From a bacterium (GTDB taxonomy: Bacteria; Planctomycetota; Planctomycetia; Kolteriales; Kolteriaceae), in contig JAIELF010000042.1 in NCBI GenBank assembly GCA_019753235.1, positions 1 through 45,858 of the forward strand: DNA of 45,858 nt. Reading direction: 5' to 3'. Below are positions 16,886 through 26,586 of this stretch, piece after piece. A model generated the notes under the pieces. It saw only the letters and a list, made by a program, of their open reading frames with translations. It made no database searches and was not told the DNA's origin. A program made the translations under genes and the position numbers. Position 1 is the first letter of the stretch, and each line of letters starts with the position of its first letter.

Positions 16886-19800
16886 CTACGGGGCTCGATT
16901 CATTAGGTCCTTGGCGACGAGCCTTGTCGACCGCACCAGCACCAAGCCTCGACCGGTCTCTTTGTCCTTGCCGGAAAGAACCAGATTCTCGCCGTCGCGA
17001 GTCATGACAGCATGCGAGATCTCTTGCAGCCGAGTCGTCTCGCGAAAAAGCTCCTGGGGGAGATGCACATCCCAAATCCGAATCGATCCATCCGCTTGTC
17101 CAATGACGAGATTCTTTCCATCGACCGAGTAGCAGATCGATTGACCGACCTGGTCGCCCGTCATCAGCGAGGCAACTCGCCGACCGTACTCCACGCTCTC
17201 AATCACCGTTGGAGAATCGGGGGACGCGATCGCCAGGAATGCGGAGGCGGGATCAAAGACGAAGTCAGAGATCGTGTGAGGTCGGTGCAGCGTCCTTATC
17301 CAAGCTACCTTTTGCGGATCCCAGAAGGCCATCGTCGAATCAAATGCTCCCGTGACCAACAGCGCACCGTCCGGCGAGAATCTCACTTTCGACCAGCGAT
17401 CTTCCTTGGCGTGGATGGGTAATCGCTCGGGAGGTGAGACCTTCCCCGCTTCCGACACGTTCATCAGCAACACCGATCCATCCAGGCAGGCGATTGCCAG
17501 TCTTCTTCCATCGGGTGACATCGCCAGATCGAACGGACTCGCGACCGTCGCCCGGTCGAGCAAATCCGCTCTTTTGTTGTCTGGTTGCCACGCATACATC
17601 TGAACCGTTCCCGACGCCAGCGCGACGGCAAAAGTCCCTTTCGTCGACGAATCTAATGCGACGATCTCATCATCGAGCTTCCAATTCCCGAGTTGGCGCA
17701 TCGAGCCGACATCCCAAAAAGTCAGATCGCCGATGCGCGAGGCGGCAATGACTTCGCGCTCGCCCGGACCGGCAACCAGATCGATCGCAGGCTCCGGAAA
17801 CCGAGCCAGCGTTGGGCTCTCCCCCATATGTGATCGCGACCAGACGCGGATAACTCCATCCGCCGAGGACGTCGCGATCTGTTCCTGATCGGGATGGATC
17901 GCCGCTCCCCAAAGCCGTTCATGTGCCGCCACCACCCGCGCGATTAAACGCCCGGTGGCCGACTCCCAAATCTTCATCGTGCGGTCTCGGCTGACCGAAA
18001 CAATCCAGCGTCCGTCGGCCGAGGCCACCAGCTTTTGAATCCAGTCGCGATGAGCCGACCATTGTCGAACGACTCGACTCGTGACAATATCGACCTCAGT
18101 GATCTGCCGATTGCGTCCCCCGACCATCACTCGGCCTGGTCCCTTACGGGTCGAACGGTTTGGCACCGAAACCATCGCCAGCACCGAGCCCGCTAATCGA
18201 GAGAGGAGTCGTGGCTGCCCCGATTCAAAATCATCGACACACCAGATCGCGCCGTCGGAGTCCCCCGCCAAAAGTCCTCGACCATCAATGGTAAAGGCAA
18301 CCGCATCAATTGTCCGGCAATCAATCAACCATTCCCCGGCCAACTCGCCCGTCTCGATGTTCCATAGAGAGATTCGCTTGTTGTCGTCGCCGGTCAGCAC
18401 CAAAGGAAGCTCCGGATGAATCCGGACCGCGAATAAACGGGATCGACCACAGTCTAAAGTCCGTAGGTGTTCGCCCGCCGAATTGCGAACGTGAATTGTT
18501 CCGTCATCCGAACAGGTGACCAACCACTTGCCGTCCGCGGAGAAATCAAGCTCGTTGAGCTCGCCCTGATGTGCTGGCGTGAGCATCCGGGTCTTTGAGG
18601 TCGAAAGATCCGTCAGGGCCAATTCTCCTCTCGCACCTCCGGTAGCGAGGAACCGACCGTCAGGAGAATAACCGACACAGTACGCGTTATCGGGATGAAC
18701 CAGAATCTCTCGGTCCCACTGGTGGCAAAGTTGCCAAAGAAGCTTCCACGCGAAACTTCGGCGATCCCCCGTCACCGAGTCGGTCAGATGTCGCGACAGG
18801 ATCTCGGTCGCCCGCGACAGATCAGCAGCATCCATTGCCGCCCGGGCATCGCGCAAGTCCGAAGCATAACGCATGTCCAAAAGTTTGCTATGTTCCACTC
18901 GAGCGGACCGCTGATGTTCCTCGGCCTGCAGGTGGGCTTGTTCTATTTGCCGCTCTTGATGCATAACCTGTTCGTGATGGAGCCAACCAAGCACGCCGGC
19001 AACGATGGCAAACGACGAGAGAACGATAACCAGAATCGATTCGGTGGGGTGACGCTTGGCCCACTTGACGAGTTTGTGGCCGGGCCGAAGCGGCCGAGCG
19101 ATCGTCGGCCTACCCGCGATAAAGTTTTGCAAATCGATCGCCAGCTCGGCGGCATCGGCATAGCGCTCGGCAGGATCCTTCTTCAAACAGCGAAGCACGA
19201 TCGCTTCGAGATCGCGAGGAATATCAGGGCGACGCCGACGGGGATCGGTCGGATCATCGAGCAAGACTCGGCGGAGTTTATCCGCTGACGTTCTTCCCTC
19301 GAAGGCCGGCCGCCCGACGAGAAGTTCGTAAAGGACGGTCCCCAAACCGTAAACATCGGTGGCGGCCGTGATGTCTTCAAGTCGGCCCTCCGCTTGCTCG
19401 GGGGCCATGTATTCGGGCGTGCCGATCATCGCCCCGGCCGGGGTCCGGTCGGAGTCCTCTTCGAGCATTTTGGCCAGCCCGAAATCGGTCAGCTTCGGAA
19501 TCACCCCCAGCGTGGCGGCAAAAGTGTCGCTGGCAAAATCGAACTCGCGCGGCGGCTTGGCCATCAGAATGTTGCTGGGCTTGATGTCGCGATGCAAGAC
19601 GCCCGAACGCTGCGCATAAGCGACGGCATCGGCCAGGGAGAGAGCAAATCTGGCAGCCACGATCGAGGGGACAGGCTCCCGTCGAGCCGCCAACCAATCA
19701 CGAAGATTCGATCCCTCACAGAATTCTGAGACGATGTAGCAGGTCGGCCCGTGCTCGCCGGCGTCATAAACCTGCACGATGTTGGGATGAGATAGCCCGG

Positions 19801-20296
19801 CCGCCGCGCGCGCTTCGTCCTGAAATCGATCCACCATCGACGGAGAAGAGAGGACTTCGAATCGGGGTAACTTCAGGGCCACCGCCCGATCCAACTGCGG
19901 ATCATAGGCTTGGTACACGATGCCAAAGCCCCCATCCCCCAGAACGCGATCGATCCGAAACCGAGCGAACTTTTTCGGAAACGTCTCCGAACTCGATCGA
20001 CCGATCATGTCGATCAGATCCAGGATGGGCCTAACCTCTTCGACATTAAAGTCTCCGAGCGCTTCCTCCAGGTCGAAATCATCAATCGCGGTGTCGTCGT
20101 CATCGTCGCCGGTGACGGAGGCTTCGTCGGGAAGAGGTTCGCCCATAAATCGGTCGGCTCCAGAGTCCGTCGCCGGGAGTCCGCCGTCGAGACGACGACC
20201 AACCCGCAACGACCAACCTGGTATGATACCAAATCCATCCTCGGCTCCCCCCATCGAATAGAGGGATTTTCTTCCCCCCAACCAGGGGACCTCCAT
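16886..20296 (-). CDS. Receptor-type Ser/Thr protein kinase with WD40 repeats
   Basis: 1136 residues. An acidic N-terminus (DDDDDTAIDDFDLEEAL) leads to a complete kinase domain: GDGGFGIVYQA (about 120-130), VALKL with Lys142, HRDIKPSN (235-242), DFG (271-273) and GTPEYMAPEQ. A transmembrane helix (ESILVIVLSSFAIVAGVLGW, about 427-446) is followed by a coiled-coil segment and about a dozen WD40 blades (for example FSADGKWLVTCSDDGTIHV, and SADGRWIVSVSRDRTMKIWE) filling the C-terminal 600 residues outside the membrane. This is the classic planctomycete sensor kinase layout. All catalytic residues are present, unlike the kinase-like gene at 10109. It is divergent from gyrA. The start at 20296 is not backed by a ribosome-binding site; ATG 20254 is an alternative. 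Confidence 0.93.
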   Translation of the reverse strand: MEVPWLGGRKSLYSMGGAEDGFGIIPGWSLRVGRRLDGGLPATDSGADRFMGEPLPDEASVTGDDDDDTAIDDFDLEEALGDFNVEEVRPILDLIDMIGRSSSETFPKKFARFRIDRVLGDGGFGIVYQAYDPQLDRAVALKLPRFEVLSSPSMVDRFQDEARAAAGLSHPNIVQVYDAGEHGPTCYIVSEFCEGSNLRDWLAARREPVPSIVAARFALSLADAVAYAQRSGVLHRDIKPSNILMAKPPREFDFASDTFAATLGVIPKLTDFGLAKMLEEDSDRTPAGAMIGTPEYMAPEQAEGRLEDITAATDVYGLGTVLYELLVGRPAFEGRTSADKLRRVLLDDPTDPRRRRPDIPRDLEAIVLRCLKKDPAERYADAAELAIDLQNFIAGRPTIARPLRPGHKLVKWAKRHPTESILVIVLSSFAIVAGVLGWLHHEQVMHQERQIEQAHLQAEEHQRSARVEHSKLLDMRYASDLRDARAAMDAADLSRATEILSRHLTDSVTGDRRSFAWKLLWQLCHQWDREILVHPDNAYCVGYSPDGRFLATGGARGELALTDLSTSKTRMLTPAHQGELNELDFSADGKWLVTCSDDGTIHVRNSAGEHLRTLDCGRSRLFAVRIHPELPLVLTGDDNKRISLWNIETGELAGEWLIDCRTIDAVAFTIDGRGLLAGDSDGAIWCVDDFESGQPRLLSRLAGSVLAMVSVPNRSTRKGPGRVMVGGRNRQITEVDIVTSRVVRQWSAHRDWIQKLVASADGRWIVSVSRDRTMKIWESATGRLIARVVAAHERLWGAAIHPDQEQIATSSADGVIRVWSRSHMGESPTLARFPEPAIDLVAGPGEREVIAASRIGDLTFWDVGSMRQLGNWKLDDEIVALDSSTKGTFAVALASGTVQMYAWQPDNKRADLLDRATVASPFDLAMSPDGRRLAIACLDGSVLLMNVSEAGKVSPPERLPIHAKEDRWSKVRFSPDGALLVTGAFDSTMAFWDPQKVAWIRTLHRPHTISDFVFDPASAFLAIASPDSPTVIESVEYGRRVASLMTGDQVGQSICYSVDGKNLVIGQADGSIRIWDVHLPQELFRETTRLQEISHAVMTRDGENLVLSGKDKETGRGLVLVRSTRLVAKDLMNRAP

Positions 20297-20345
20297 GGTG
20301 AAAAGATTGCATCATAAACTCAATCCAAATAATAATTTAGAACCT

Positions 20346-20360
20346 ATCACGAATCGTGAT
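20346..20360. promoter_or_regulatory. Operator-like inverted repeat between WD40 kinase and gyrA
   Basis: ATCACGA and TCGTGAT flank one A: a perfect 15-base dyad, in an AT-rich stretch 83 bases before the gyrA ATG and 49 bases before the kinase ATG. It could serve either promoter; the binding protein is unknown. Confidence 0.45.
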
Positions 20361-20443
20361 TTCCGGCGGAAATGGGATCTCTTTTCTTGTAAAACGACAG
20401 GACATGTTTGGAGTCTTCAAAACACCCAGGAACGGATGACCTG

Positions 20444-23134
20444 ATGGCCGATGCGACCGACCCGCCGCCCCCCCAGAAATCTCGCCCGGACACCTTCGAG
20501 GAAGACGCTCGGCTGGGGATTCGCGATCTCAACATCGACGACGATTTGCGCGACAGTTACCTCTCCTATGCAATGAGCGTCATTGTCTCGCGAGCGCTCC
20601 CCGATGCACGCGACGGCTTGAAACCCTCGCAACGACGCGTCTTGATCTCGATGCACGATCTGAACCTTTATCCCCGCGCGAAAGAGGTCAAATGCGCCCG
20701 CATTTGCGGCGACACCAGCGGTAAGTACCATCCGCACGGCGAAAGCATCGTCTATCCGACCTTGGTCCGCCTTGCACAGCCTTTCAACACGCGCTACCCG
20801 CTCGTGAGCAGTCAGGGGAACTTTGGCTCGATTGATGGTCTGCCGGCGGCGGCCATGCGGTACACCGAAGCGAAGATGTCGGCCGTTGCCGAGGCCATGC
20901 TCGACGATCTTGACAAGGACACCGTCGACTCCGTTCCGACGTACGACGAAACATCCACCGAGCCGATCGTGTTGCCGGCCAAGTTCCCCAACCTGTTGGC
21001 CAACGGCTCGCAGGGGATTGCCGTCGGTATGGCGACCAGCATCCCGCCGCACAATGTGGGCGAGTTGGCTCGGGGGATCGAACTCCTTCTCGATAATCCC
21101 GCTTGCACGCTGGCCGATCTGCTCTCGTGCATTCCGGGACCAGACTTTCCGACCGGCGGGATCATCTGCGGCCGGCGCGGTATCGTCGAAGGATACAGGA
21201 CCGGCCGAAGCACCATCACGCTTCGCGCGAAGTGTGAGATCGAAGAGGAAAAGAATCGCCAAAAAATCATCGTCACCGAAATCCCCTACATGCAGCAGAA
21301 GATTCGCCTGGTGCAGAAGATTGCCGACGCGGTGAAAGAAGATCGCGTCCTGGGGATCTCCAACGTGCAGGACCATAGCGATCGGCACGGAATCCGGATC
21401 GTCATTGATGTCAAGCGCGACGCCGACGCCAACATTGTGCTCAACCAACTTTACAAGTTCACGCCTCTCCAAGATACCGTCAGCGTCATCATGCTGGCGC
21501 TTGTGAACAATCGTCCGCAAACGCTTTCGCTGAAAGCCATGTTGACCGAGTTCATCCACCACCGCATGACGGTCATCCGCCGACGAACGCGGTTTTTATT
21601 GACGAAAGCTCGCAACCGGGCTCACGTCGTCGAAGGTTTGCTCATTGCCGTATCGAGCATCGACGAAGTCATTGCCCGGATCCGAAGTTCCGCCGACATT
21701 CCAACGGCTCGCCAAAAGCTGATGGACCTGGAAGTCTCCGCGGCTCTGTTGCAGCGTGCCCTCGGCGATGAAGGTTTCGGCGCCTTTCAAAAAATCATGG
21801 GAGTGCAGGCAAGCTACAACCTGACCCGAACACAAACCGATCAGATCCTGCAGATGCAGTTGCAGCGATTGACCGCGCTCGAACAGGACAAGCTGCTCAA
21901 AGAGTATCAAGAACTACGCGACGAGATCACCGAGTACGAACGGATCTTGTCAAGCGACGATAACATCCGCGACATCATCCGGGCCGATATGAGGCAAATT
22001 GCCGAGAAGTTCGGCGACGATCGCCGAACCCAGATCGAAGAGTACGAAGGCGACCTCGACATGGAGTCGCTGGTTCCCGATGAACTTGCTGTCGTCACCA
22101 TCAGCCATGACGGCTACATCAAACGACTTCCGCTGGATACCTACCGTACGCAAGGGCGCGGCGGCAAGGGCGTTACCGGCGGGCAGACGAAAGAGGGGGA
22201 TTTCCTCTCGGACGTCTTTGTCGCCAGCACGCACGCGTACATCCTCTTCTTCACCAATATGGGGCAATGCTATTGGCTGAAGGTGTACGACATCCCCGCC
22301 ATGTCTCGCACCAGCCAAGGTCGCGCGATCGTCAATCTCCTGGAACTCCGCCCCGACGAACGCGTCGCCAGCTACGTCGTCACGCGTGAATTCGACGACC
22401 GGAGCATCTTCATGGTGACCCGTCGTGGGCTCACGAAGAAGACCGCGCTGGCCGCCTACAGCCGACCGAAAAAGGGAGGCATCATCGGCATCTCGCTCAA
22501 TGAAGGAGACGCGCTGATCGCGAGCCTGCTGGTCAAAGAGGGTTCCGATGTGGTGCTCGCGACCAAAGAAGGGATGTCCATTCGCTTCAGTGAATCGCAG
22601 TCTCGGCAAATGGGTCGCGATACCCAAGGGGTCAAAGGAATCGATCTCGGCGAAGGGGACGAAGTCGTCGGCAGCGTGGTCGTCGATCCGCAAGGCTCGT
22701 TGCTTACCGTCTGTGAAAATGGTTACGGCAAGAGAACGCTTTTCGAAGAGTATCGTTCCCAAAACCGCGGCGGCAAGGGACTCATCGACATCAAAACCAC
22801 CGAGCGCAATGGAAACGTCGTCGCCGTCGCCAGCCTACGCGAAGACGACGAAGTGATGCTCATCTCACAAGAAGGCATGGTGGTTCGGATCCGGTCCTCA
22901 CAAGTGAGTACCATTGGCCGAAATACGCAAGGCGTCCGCGTGATGTCCCTAGGCGAAGGGGATAAAGTGGTGGCGATCGCCAAGATTGCCAAGGAGGATA
23001 TCGACGAATTCGCCATCCCCGTTGATACCGACCCTAACAGTGATGCTGCCACTCCATCTACCAGCAGCAGTAGTCCTGCCGACAACCCCGACGATGCGAC
23101 CGGCCCGACCCCAGAAGAACCCTCGGCATCGTAG
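20444..23134 (+). CDS. gyrA: DNA gyrase subunit A
   Basis: 896 residues. It forms the breakage-reunion half of gyrase (A2B2), which introduces negative supercoils. Seen: RDGLKPSQRRVL, the quinolone region GKYHPHGESIVYPTLVRLAQ, the active-site Tyr140 in AAMRYTEAK, the LLANGSQGIAVGMAT segment, a GyrA-box QGRGGKG near residue 569 followed by six C-terminal blades (for example QNRGGKGLIDI), and an acidic Ser/Pro-rich tail. In the quinolone region the Ser is kept (Ser101) while the usual Asp is Pro105, a PVC-like form. ATG 20444 gives MADATDPPPP; an in-frame TTG at 20408 is less likely. gyrB is not in the window. Confidence 0.97.
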   Translation: MADATDPPPPQKSRPDTFEEDARLGIRDLNIDDDLRDSYLSYAMSVIVSRALPDARDGLKPSQRRVLISMHDLNLYPRAKEVKCARICGDTSGKYHPHGESIVYPTLVRLAQPFNTRYPLVSSQGNFGSIDGLPAAAMRYTEAKMSAVAEAMLDDLDKDTVDSVPTYDETSTEPIVLPAKFPNLLANGSQGIAVGMATSIPPHNVGELARGIELLLDNPACTLADLLSCIPGPDFPTGGIICGRRGIVEGYRTGRSTITLRAKCEIEEEKNRQKIIVTEIPYMQQKIRLVQKIADAVKEDRVLGISNVQDHSDRHGIRIVIDVKRDADANIVLNQLYKFTPLQDTVSVIMLALVNNRPQTLSLKAMLTEFIHHRMTVIRRRTRFLLTKARNRAHVVEGLLIAVSSIDEVIARIRSSADIPTARQKLMDLEVSAALLQRALGDEGFGAFQKIMGVQASYNLTRTQTDQILQMQLQRLTALEQDKLLKEYQELRDEITEYERILSSDDNIRDIIRADMRQIAEKFGDDRRTQIEEYEGDLDMESLVPDELAVVTISHDGYIKRLPLDTYRTQGRGGKGVTGGQTKEGDFLSDVFVASTHAYILFFTNMGQCYWLKVYDIPAMSRTSQGRAIVNLLELRPDERVASYVVTREFDDRSIFMVTRRGLTKKTALAAYSRPKKGGIIGISLNEGDALIASLLVKEGSDVVLATKEGMSIRFSESQSRQMGRDTQGVKGIDLGEGDEVVGSVVVDPQGSLLTVCENGYGKRTLFEEYRSQNRGGKGLIDIKTTERNGNVVAVASLREDDEVMLISQEGMVVRIRSSQVSTIGRNTQGVRVMSLGEGDKVVAIAKIAKEDIDEFAIPVDTDPNSDAATPSTSSSSPADNPDDATGPTPEEPSAS

Positions 23135-23165
23135 CGAAAGCCGCCTGTGGGTATCGATAGGGCGG

Positions 23166-24107
23166 CTACTTCGCCTGCGGAAATGGGACCGATTCGCTAG
23201 TGCCGATCGCGTTATCGCGCGGGCCTTGGCCGGCGGCGACTTCTCCTTCGTCATTGCGAAAGAGTTCATCCTTGCCCAGACGCGCTTCCGTGAGCCAACC
23301 GACATGACCGTCGGCAAAAAGGATATTCTGCCCCATCGCGAAATGATTCGGGCTGATCGAAGAAGCAACACTCTCATCGCGACGAGCGGGCCGATCCGAA
23401 ACGAGTGCCGCGTACGAATCGCCGAGTGCCGGGGCATGATGGCCTCGCTCATCGACATAACCCAACGTGTAGCCGTACGAGCCACCCATCTCGCGAGCCT
23501 GCAGGTGCCGAAGGAGTGAATCGGTCGGCGTCGCGAGATACTCCGCGACGCGAGGCACATAGATGACGGCGCTGTCGGCCATCGGACAAACCAGCAATCG
23601 GACGTCGGGGATCAACTCCCTCGCTTGAAGCAACATCGCCAGAACACCGGCGTGATTCAGAGGGCCATCGGTTGCCAATGCGGGGAGCTGCCCCCCTTCA
23701 ATGGCATGATAGCTTTCGATGGCGACTCCGATCTGTTGAAGGTGACGAGCACAGGTCAATCGACCTTCGTCGCCACGCATGCTGGCCAAGGCCGGCAACA
23801 GAAGACATCCAACAACCAGCAACATCCCCCCGACGAGCGCGACATCCACGAGCCGCCAAGATCCCGACGTCCCCCAAGATGAGAGAGCCCCTAGCGTCGC
23901 CACTGGATCGCGAGCGGCCCGAATGGTTCGGTCGGCCAAATCGGAAGGGGGAGCAATCGCATCGTCGATAGCCATGGAAGGGAGGAGCTTCTCGCGAAGC
24001 TGACGAAGTTCCTCCCTTAATTCGGGCCGATGAGCCAGCTCGGCTTCAACCTGCCGGCGTTCCTCATCGGAAAGCGCGTCCAACAGATAACCGATCAGGT
24101 CCGTCAT
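23166..24107 (-). CDS. Anti-sigma-like membrane protein with DUF1559/prepilin-like C-terminus
   Basis: 313 residues from ATG 24107. Residues 1-45 (MTDLIGYLLDALSDEERRQV and following) form an anti-sigma-like helical unit without zinc ligands. After a linker comes one transmembrane helix (VALVGGMLLVVGCLLLPALA). The outside part looks like DUF1559: TCARHLQQIGVAIESYHAI (family: LKQIGLALHNYH) and HFAMGQNILFADGHVGWL, an H-x10-DG version of the H-x9-DG motif. It follows the ECF sigma gene on the same strand after 207 bases, so the likely role is to hold that sigma factor at the membrane. Its stop faces gyrA; a stem AGCCGCC/GGCGGCT (23139-23167) lies between them. Confidence 0.82.
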   Translation of the reverse strand: MTDLIGYLLDALSDEERRQVEAELAHRPELREELRQLREKLLPSMAIDDAIAPPSDLADRTIRAARDPVATLGALSSWGTSGSWRLVDVALVGGMLLVVGCLLLPALASMRGDEGRLTCARHLQQIGVAIESYHAIEGGQLPALATDGPLNHAGVLAMLLQARELIPDVRLLVCPMADSAVIYVPRVAEYLATPTDSLLRHLQAREMGGSYGYTLGYVDERGHHAPALGDSYAALVSDRPARRDESVASSISPNHFAMGQNILFADGHVGWLTEARLGKDELFRNDEGEVAAGQGPRDNAIGTSESVPFPQAK

Positions 24108-24314
24108 GAAGGTATCGGCTCTCGACGTTGATGCTTGCCCTATTTGCGACTCTCGCCCGGAAACGATCACGTTCCAACGAGAAATCTCCCACACCAGAGC
24201 CAAGCGCTCAAGTCGCATTTCCCGATGGAGTCAAGCAGAGGATGTGATTGCCGACAACATGGGTCGAACACCCTAGGAAATGGTCGGCTGGTAGAATCCT
24301 CTACTTCGAACGCT

Positions 24315-24992
24315 TTACGCAGGATCGCCGGTGAGCAGGCCCAGTTTTCGCCAAGATTCGGTGAGTCGAACCACGGCCGCGTGCAGTCGCGATTTGACCG
24401 TTCCCACCGGGATGCCGAGTACCTGAGCGATCTCCTTGTACTTAAAGCCCTGGTAATAACAAAGTACGATGGCCGATCGCAAATGTTCGGGCAATTCCTC
24501 GACACTGGTGCGGACCAATTGCGCAGTCTCGGCTCGTTCGACTTCGTCATTGGGACTGGCTTGGGTGGAAGAGAGGAGATCGATCATCGTGGTGTGCTGA
24601 TCGCCTGTCCCCTGATCGACGCGTTGATTCAGGCTGGGGCGGTTATGGCGACCGTTTCGCCGCATCGCATCGATCGCTTGATGCGTCGCCAACGTGTACA
24701 GCCAAGGCCGAAAGGGCCGGCCCGCCACAAAAAGGTGTCGTTTTGTGTGAACGGTCAAAAAAGTGTTCTGAAAGACATCCTCGGCCAACATGGCGTCGCC
24801 GAGCATCCGCTGCAAATAACTGAAGAGTTCCTTCTCATACCGATGAACCAGAAGCCCGTACGCCTCGCGATCGCCCGCTAAGTGCGAGGCCATTAAAACC
24901 TCGTCGGAAGCCTCTGCCATCGGCCGCGTGCGCCCGACGCCCCGCGTCGAGACCCGTTCGCGAACCTCGCTGATTTCCTGTAGCTTTTCCAT
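24315..24992 (-). CDS. ECF-type RNA polymerase sigma factor
   Basis: 225 residues. Region 2 is seen in AYGLLVHRYEKELFSYLQRM, AEDVFQNTFLTVHTKR and FRPWLYTLATHQAIDAMRR; region 4 in VEELPEHLRSAIVLCYYQGF, then YKEIAQVLGIPVGTVKSRLH. There is no region 1.2 or 3, as expected for an extracytoplasmic-function sigma factor. ATG 24992 has a GAGGGGGG site eight bases upstream. The N-terminus carries about 30 extra residues before the region 2 helix. The next gene on the strand is the anti-sigma-like membrane protein, so the two probably form a signalling pair. Target promoters cannot be told from the window. Confidence 0.94.
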   Translation of the reverse strand: MEKLQEISEVRERVSTRGVGRTRPMAEASDEVLMASHLAGDREAYGLLVHRYEKELFSYLQRMLGDAMLAEDVFQNTFLTVHTKRHLFVAGRPFRPWLYTLATHQAIDAMRRNGRHNRPSLNQRVDQGTGDQHTTMIDLLSSTQASPNDEVERAETAQLVRTSVEELPEHLRSAIVLCYYQGFKYKEIAQVLGIPVGTVKSRLHAAVVRLTESWRKLGLLTGDPA

Positions 24993-25092
24993 CGCTTTTC
25001 CCCCCTCGGTGGGCCCTCACCCTTCCTTACGATTATGACAATCGCTTTTGATGCTGTGAACCGTGAATATAAATTTTTGCTCGTTATTTATT

Positions 25093-26295
25093 TCACGATC
25101 TCCATCGAGCGACGTCGCCTGTCCGGAGAGAGAGATTGGAGAGGTGGGACGCTAGGACGGCCTGAACGCCGGCCGACGCAGGGCAACGCGCGGGTCGATT
25201 CTCGCGGATGGCGACGAGCCAATCTTCGAGGTGGAGTTTTTCGCCGGGAGGCTGCGTGTAGAAGTCGGCGCCGCGTTCGCCTTGGCCGAGGATTTTCTCC
25301 CGGTACGCGCCTTTCTGATTCTCTGGATGGATTTCATATCGGCCACGATCGATGTAAAGCGTCCCGTCGCTTCCCATGAATTCGGTCATGGCCCGGTTTC
25401 GGTGATTGACGAACGTTCCTTCGAAGTAGACCTGCACCCCTTTGTCGGGGTAGTGAACGATGGTTTGCACGGTGTCAGGTGTTTCCCAAAGGCCCGCGCG
25501 AAGAAAGTGGTCACCGACCGCGGCCGCCGAGGCTGGCTCGGCAAGATCGAGATACCAATGAACGACGTCCATCCAATGGACCATCAAGTCGGTGAAGATT
25601 CCGCCGCCGAAATCCCAGAACCAGCGCCATTCGATCATGCGGTAGGGATCGAAAGGTTGGTCGGGCGCGTTGCCGAGAAACCGCTTCCAATCAATGAGGG
25701 CGGGGTTAATTTTGATGTCGCGGGAGCCTCGTGGTTGGTTTCGATTCCACGTGAGATGGACTTTTCGAATCGTGCCAAGCTGTCCCGAACGAAGGATCTC
25801 CCGAGCCTCTTGCAAGTGTGGCATGCTTCGCTGTTGCATGCCGACCTGAATGATGACGCCGCTCTCTTTCTCCGCTTGAAGGATCGCATCTCCCTCGGCA
25901 AGGTTGTGCGTGAGGGGTTTCTCCACGTAGATGTGTTTGCCGGCTCGGCAGGCATCAATCGAGATCGGCACATGATGATGATCGGGAGTCGCGATCAAGA
26001 TAGCGTCGACATCGGCTCTCTCGAGAAGTTTTCGATGATCGGCCGTGACAAAGGCGCTGGGGCCGGCCATCTGTGCCGCGGCAAGACGATTGGGTTCGAA
26101 GACATCGCAGACGGCCGTGATCTGGACGCCGGCCATCTTTTTCAATTCGTCGACCAGGGCTCGGCATCTGCCGCCGTATCCGATGATGCCGAGCCGAATT
26201 GCCTCGTTGGCGACATATCCGAACGATGTTCCATATCCACCGGCCCACCAAGCGCCGCTGACCAGTGTTGTCTGGACGAAAGATCTCCGATCCAC
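25093..26295 (-). CDS. Gfo/Idh/MocA-family oxidoreductase with Tat-like leader
   Basis: 400 residues from GTG 26295, backed by GAAGGGGA seven bases upstream; the ATG at 26358 lacks such a site. The N-terminus DRRSFVQTTLVSGAWWAGG is Tat-like, so the protein may be exported folded with its cofactor. The NAD(P) fold follows (IRLGIIGYGGRCRAL), with VDAILIATPDHHHVPISIDA and the cofactor/catalytic EKPLTHN, then the C-terminal beta sheet domain (WRWFWDFGGGIFTDLMVHWM, in which His and Asp are candidate catalytic residues). Such enzymes act on sugars or polyols; the substrate is unknown. It is divergent from the Rrf2 gene. Confidence 0.92.
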   Translation of the reverse strand: MDRRSFVQTTLVSGAWWAGGYGTSFGYVANEAIRLGIIGYGGRCRALVDELKKMAGVQITAVCDVFEPNRLAAAQMAGPSAFVTADHRKLLERADVDAILIATPDHHHVPISIDACRAGKHIYVEKPLTHNLAEGDAILQAEKESGVIIQVGMQQRSMPHLQEAREILRSGQLGTIRKVHLTWNRNQPRGSRDIKINPALIDWKRFLGNAPDQPFDPYRMIEWRWFWDFGGGIFTDLMVHWMDVVHWYLDLAEPASAAAVGDHFLRAGLWETPDTVQTIVHYPDKGVQVYFEGTFVNHRNRAMTEFMGSDGTLYIDRGRYEIHPENQKGAYREKILGQGERGADFYTQPPGEKLHLEDWLVAIRENRPARCPASAGVQAVLASHLSNLSLRTGDVARWRS

Positions 26296-26514
26296 GTCGC
26301 CGTCCCCTTCCCTGGATCCGATTCGGGGCGAAACGCGAAGACTGTAATGTTCACCCACAGGTCAAGTTTGCAGGTATTTTTGAGCCAATTCCACCCATTT
26401 CTTTCCGAAAGACGCCGATGGGTTGAGCAAGCGCCTATGTTCGAAATAGAAGCGGGGTTCATCGAATCTTTACTCGGCTCAGGATTCCGCAATGAATCGC
26501 CCCAATGGATATGA

Positions 26515-26532
26515 TCGTCTCGCCCGAGACGA
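26515..26532. promoter_or_regulatory. Inverted repeat upstream of the Rrf2 gene, likely operator
   Basis: TCGTCTCG and CGAGACGA flank CC: a perfect 18-base dyad ending 54 bases before the Rrf2 start and 219 bases from the Gfo/Idh/MocA start. Rrf2 regulators bind dyads of about this size and often control their own gene, so this is the best operator candidate in the window; binding is inferred. Confidence 0.5.
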
Positions 26533-26586
26533 CGTTTCATCACACGCGACGTTTGATGTTGGTCATGTTTCGGAGGATTGCTTTCG

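Noticed and set aside
20417..21562. Minus-strand open frame of 381 codons opposite gyrA
   Set aside because: gyrA is certain on the other strand; long antisense frames are common in GC-rich genes.
23139..23167. Terminator between gyrA and the anti-sigma-like gene
   Set aside because: AGCCGCC/GGCGGCT pairs, but the loop is long, there is no U-run and it overlaps the converging stop codon.
25231..26514. Plus-strand open frame of 427 codons opposite the Gfo/Idh/MocA gene
   Set aside because: It has no recognisable motif and mirrors the codons of a clear oxidoreductase.
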